Assembly (NCBI GenBank): GCA_963677355.2
Contig: CAXXXQ010000003.1
Span: 248,001 to 312,000 of the forward strand
Direction: 5' to 3'
DNA length: 64,000 nt
Source of the DNA: Thiomicrorhabdus sp963677355
GTDB taxonomy: Bacteria > Pseudomonadota > Gammaproteobacteria > Thiomicrospirales > Thiomicrospiraceae
Below the pieces are notes generated by a model. That model was not told where the DNA came from, did no database searches, and worked only from the letters and a program-made list of their open reading frames with translations. Below, piece by piece: positions 63,733-64,000 of this stretch. The first letter of the stretch is position 1; each line of letters begins with the position of its first letter. Both the position numbers and the translations under genes were made by a program.

Positions 63733-64000
63733 AAAATTAAACCGACGCTTATTATAAAGAGAAGTCGAGCTTGAATGTACAAAATCGTTAGAAAATAAAA
63801 TCTTTATTTAACGGTAAACAGCGATGTTGCTTCTCGGCTCGGTTTCTATTTTCTTCTCAATATTGCTTTAAAACTCTTTTTTGATGCCCGTGTCGTTTTT
63901 CTTTTTATACGGCATAAATCATCGTAAGTAATTGTTGTTAAAAACGTTCTGTTGAAAGTGATTATTTTACATCTAAAAGAGGTTGATCTCAGTTCTTAAT
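63733..64000. other. Intergenic sequence at window edge
   Basis: About 270 AT-rich bases upstream of the tRNA gene; presumably they contain its promoter. I see no gene, repeat or terminator. Confidence 0.4.

Overview
The window looks like part of the chromosome of a sulfur-oxidising gammaproteobacterium of the Thiomicrospira / Thiomicrorhabdus / Hydrogenovibrio kind. The basis is a flavocytochrome c sulfide dehydrogenase pair (fccAB), a TauE/SafE-type anion permease, a malate:quinone oxidoreductase and generally gammaproteobacterial housekeeping genes. The genus is an inference from gene content only; there is no rRNA or marker phylogeny here.

Bases 1 to about 38150 are dense, ordinary core genome in short operons on both strands. 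In order they hold: a partial MscK-like gene, fccAB, a membrane-anchored LuxR-type regulator, coaBC, sdaA and an AGCS amino-acid symporter, dut, a GGDEF-EAL protein with a periplasmic partner, a PLP aminotransferase, yajQ, argB, an MscS channel, a TauE-like permease, an OmpA-domain protein, sixA, pyrE, nfo, a coiled-coil membrane protein behind a sigma-54-like promoter, a CysJ-like reductase lacking the flavodoxin part, ppx and ppk1, yidD, pyrC, a degenerate EAL-HDOD protein, an aldehyde dehydrogenase with an EI24-type membrane protein, an SrmB-like helicase, ppnN, an AI-2E family permease, folE2 with a COG0523 GTPase, mqo, a small membrane protein and folM. Cyclic-di-GMP proteins (GGDEF-EAL, YajQ, EAL-HDOD) and polyphosphate metabolism (ppk1, ppx) recur.

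Bases about 38150 to 62345 are an accessory region, visibly richer in A+T than its flanks. Its core is one co-directional run of four tightly spaced genes plus a small fifth. They encode a 1.8-kilo-residue secreted Ig/TSP3/lectin-like protein, a secreted transglutaminase-like protein with an intact Cys-His-Asp triad, a 3351-residue Sec-exported protein with RTX/HCBP-type modules followed by DUF11/CARDB/FN3 modules, a Sec-exported YD-repeat (Rhs) protein with an unrecognised C-terminal tip, and a three-helix membrane protein overlapping the Rhs stop codon that is a good immunity candidate. I read it as a Sec-dependent surface or secreted polymorphic-toxin system whose scaffold includes two giant proteins and a transglutaminase. 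The exact combination is not one I can name. Tandem DNA repeats (696 bp x 2, then 387 bp x about 3.7, nearly identical) make the giant gene prone to copy-number change.

Directly after the immunity candidate sits a RAYT (REP-associated tyrosine transposase) element bounded by inverted arrays of a short REP-like word. An IS30-family element of 1080 bp has inserted into the centre of one REP palindrome with a 3-bp target duplication. Removing it restores a 25-bp palindromic unit that is the reverse complement of the one on the other side. Core genome resumes with hemH and a tRNA-Arg(CCG) gene.
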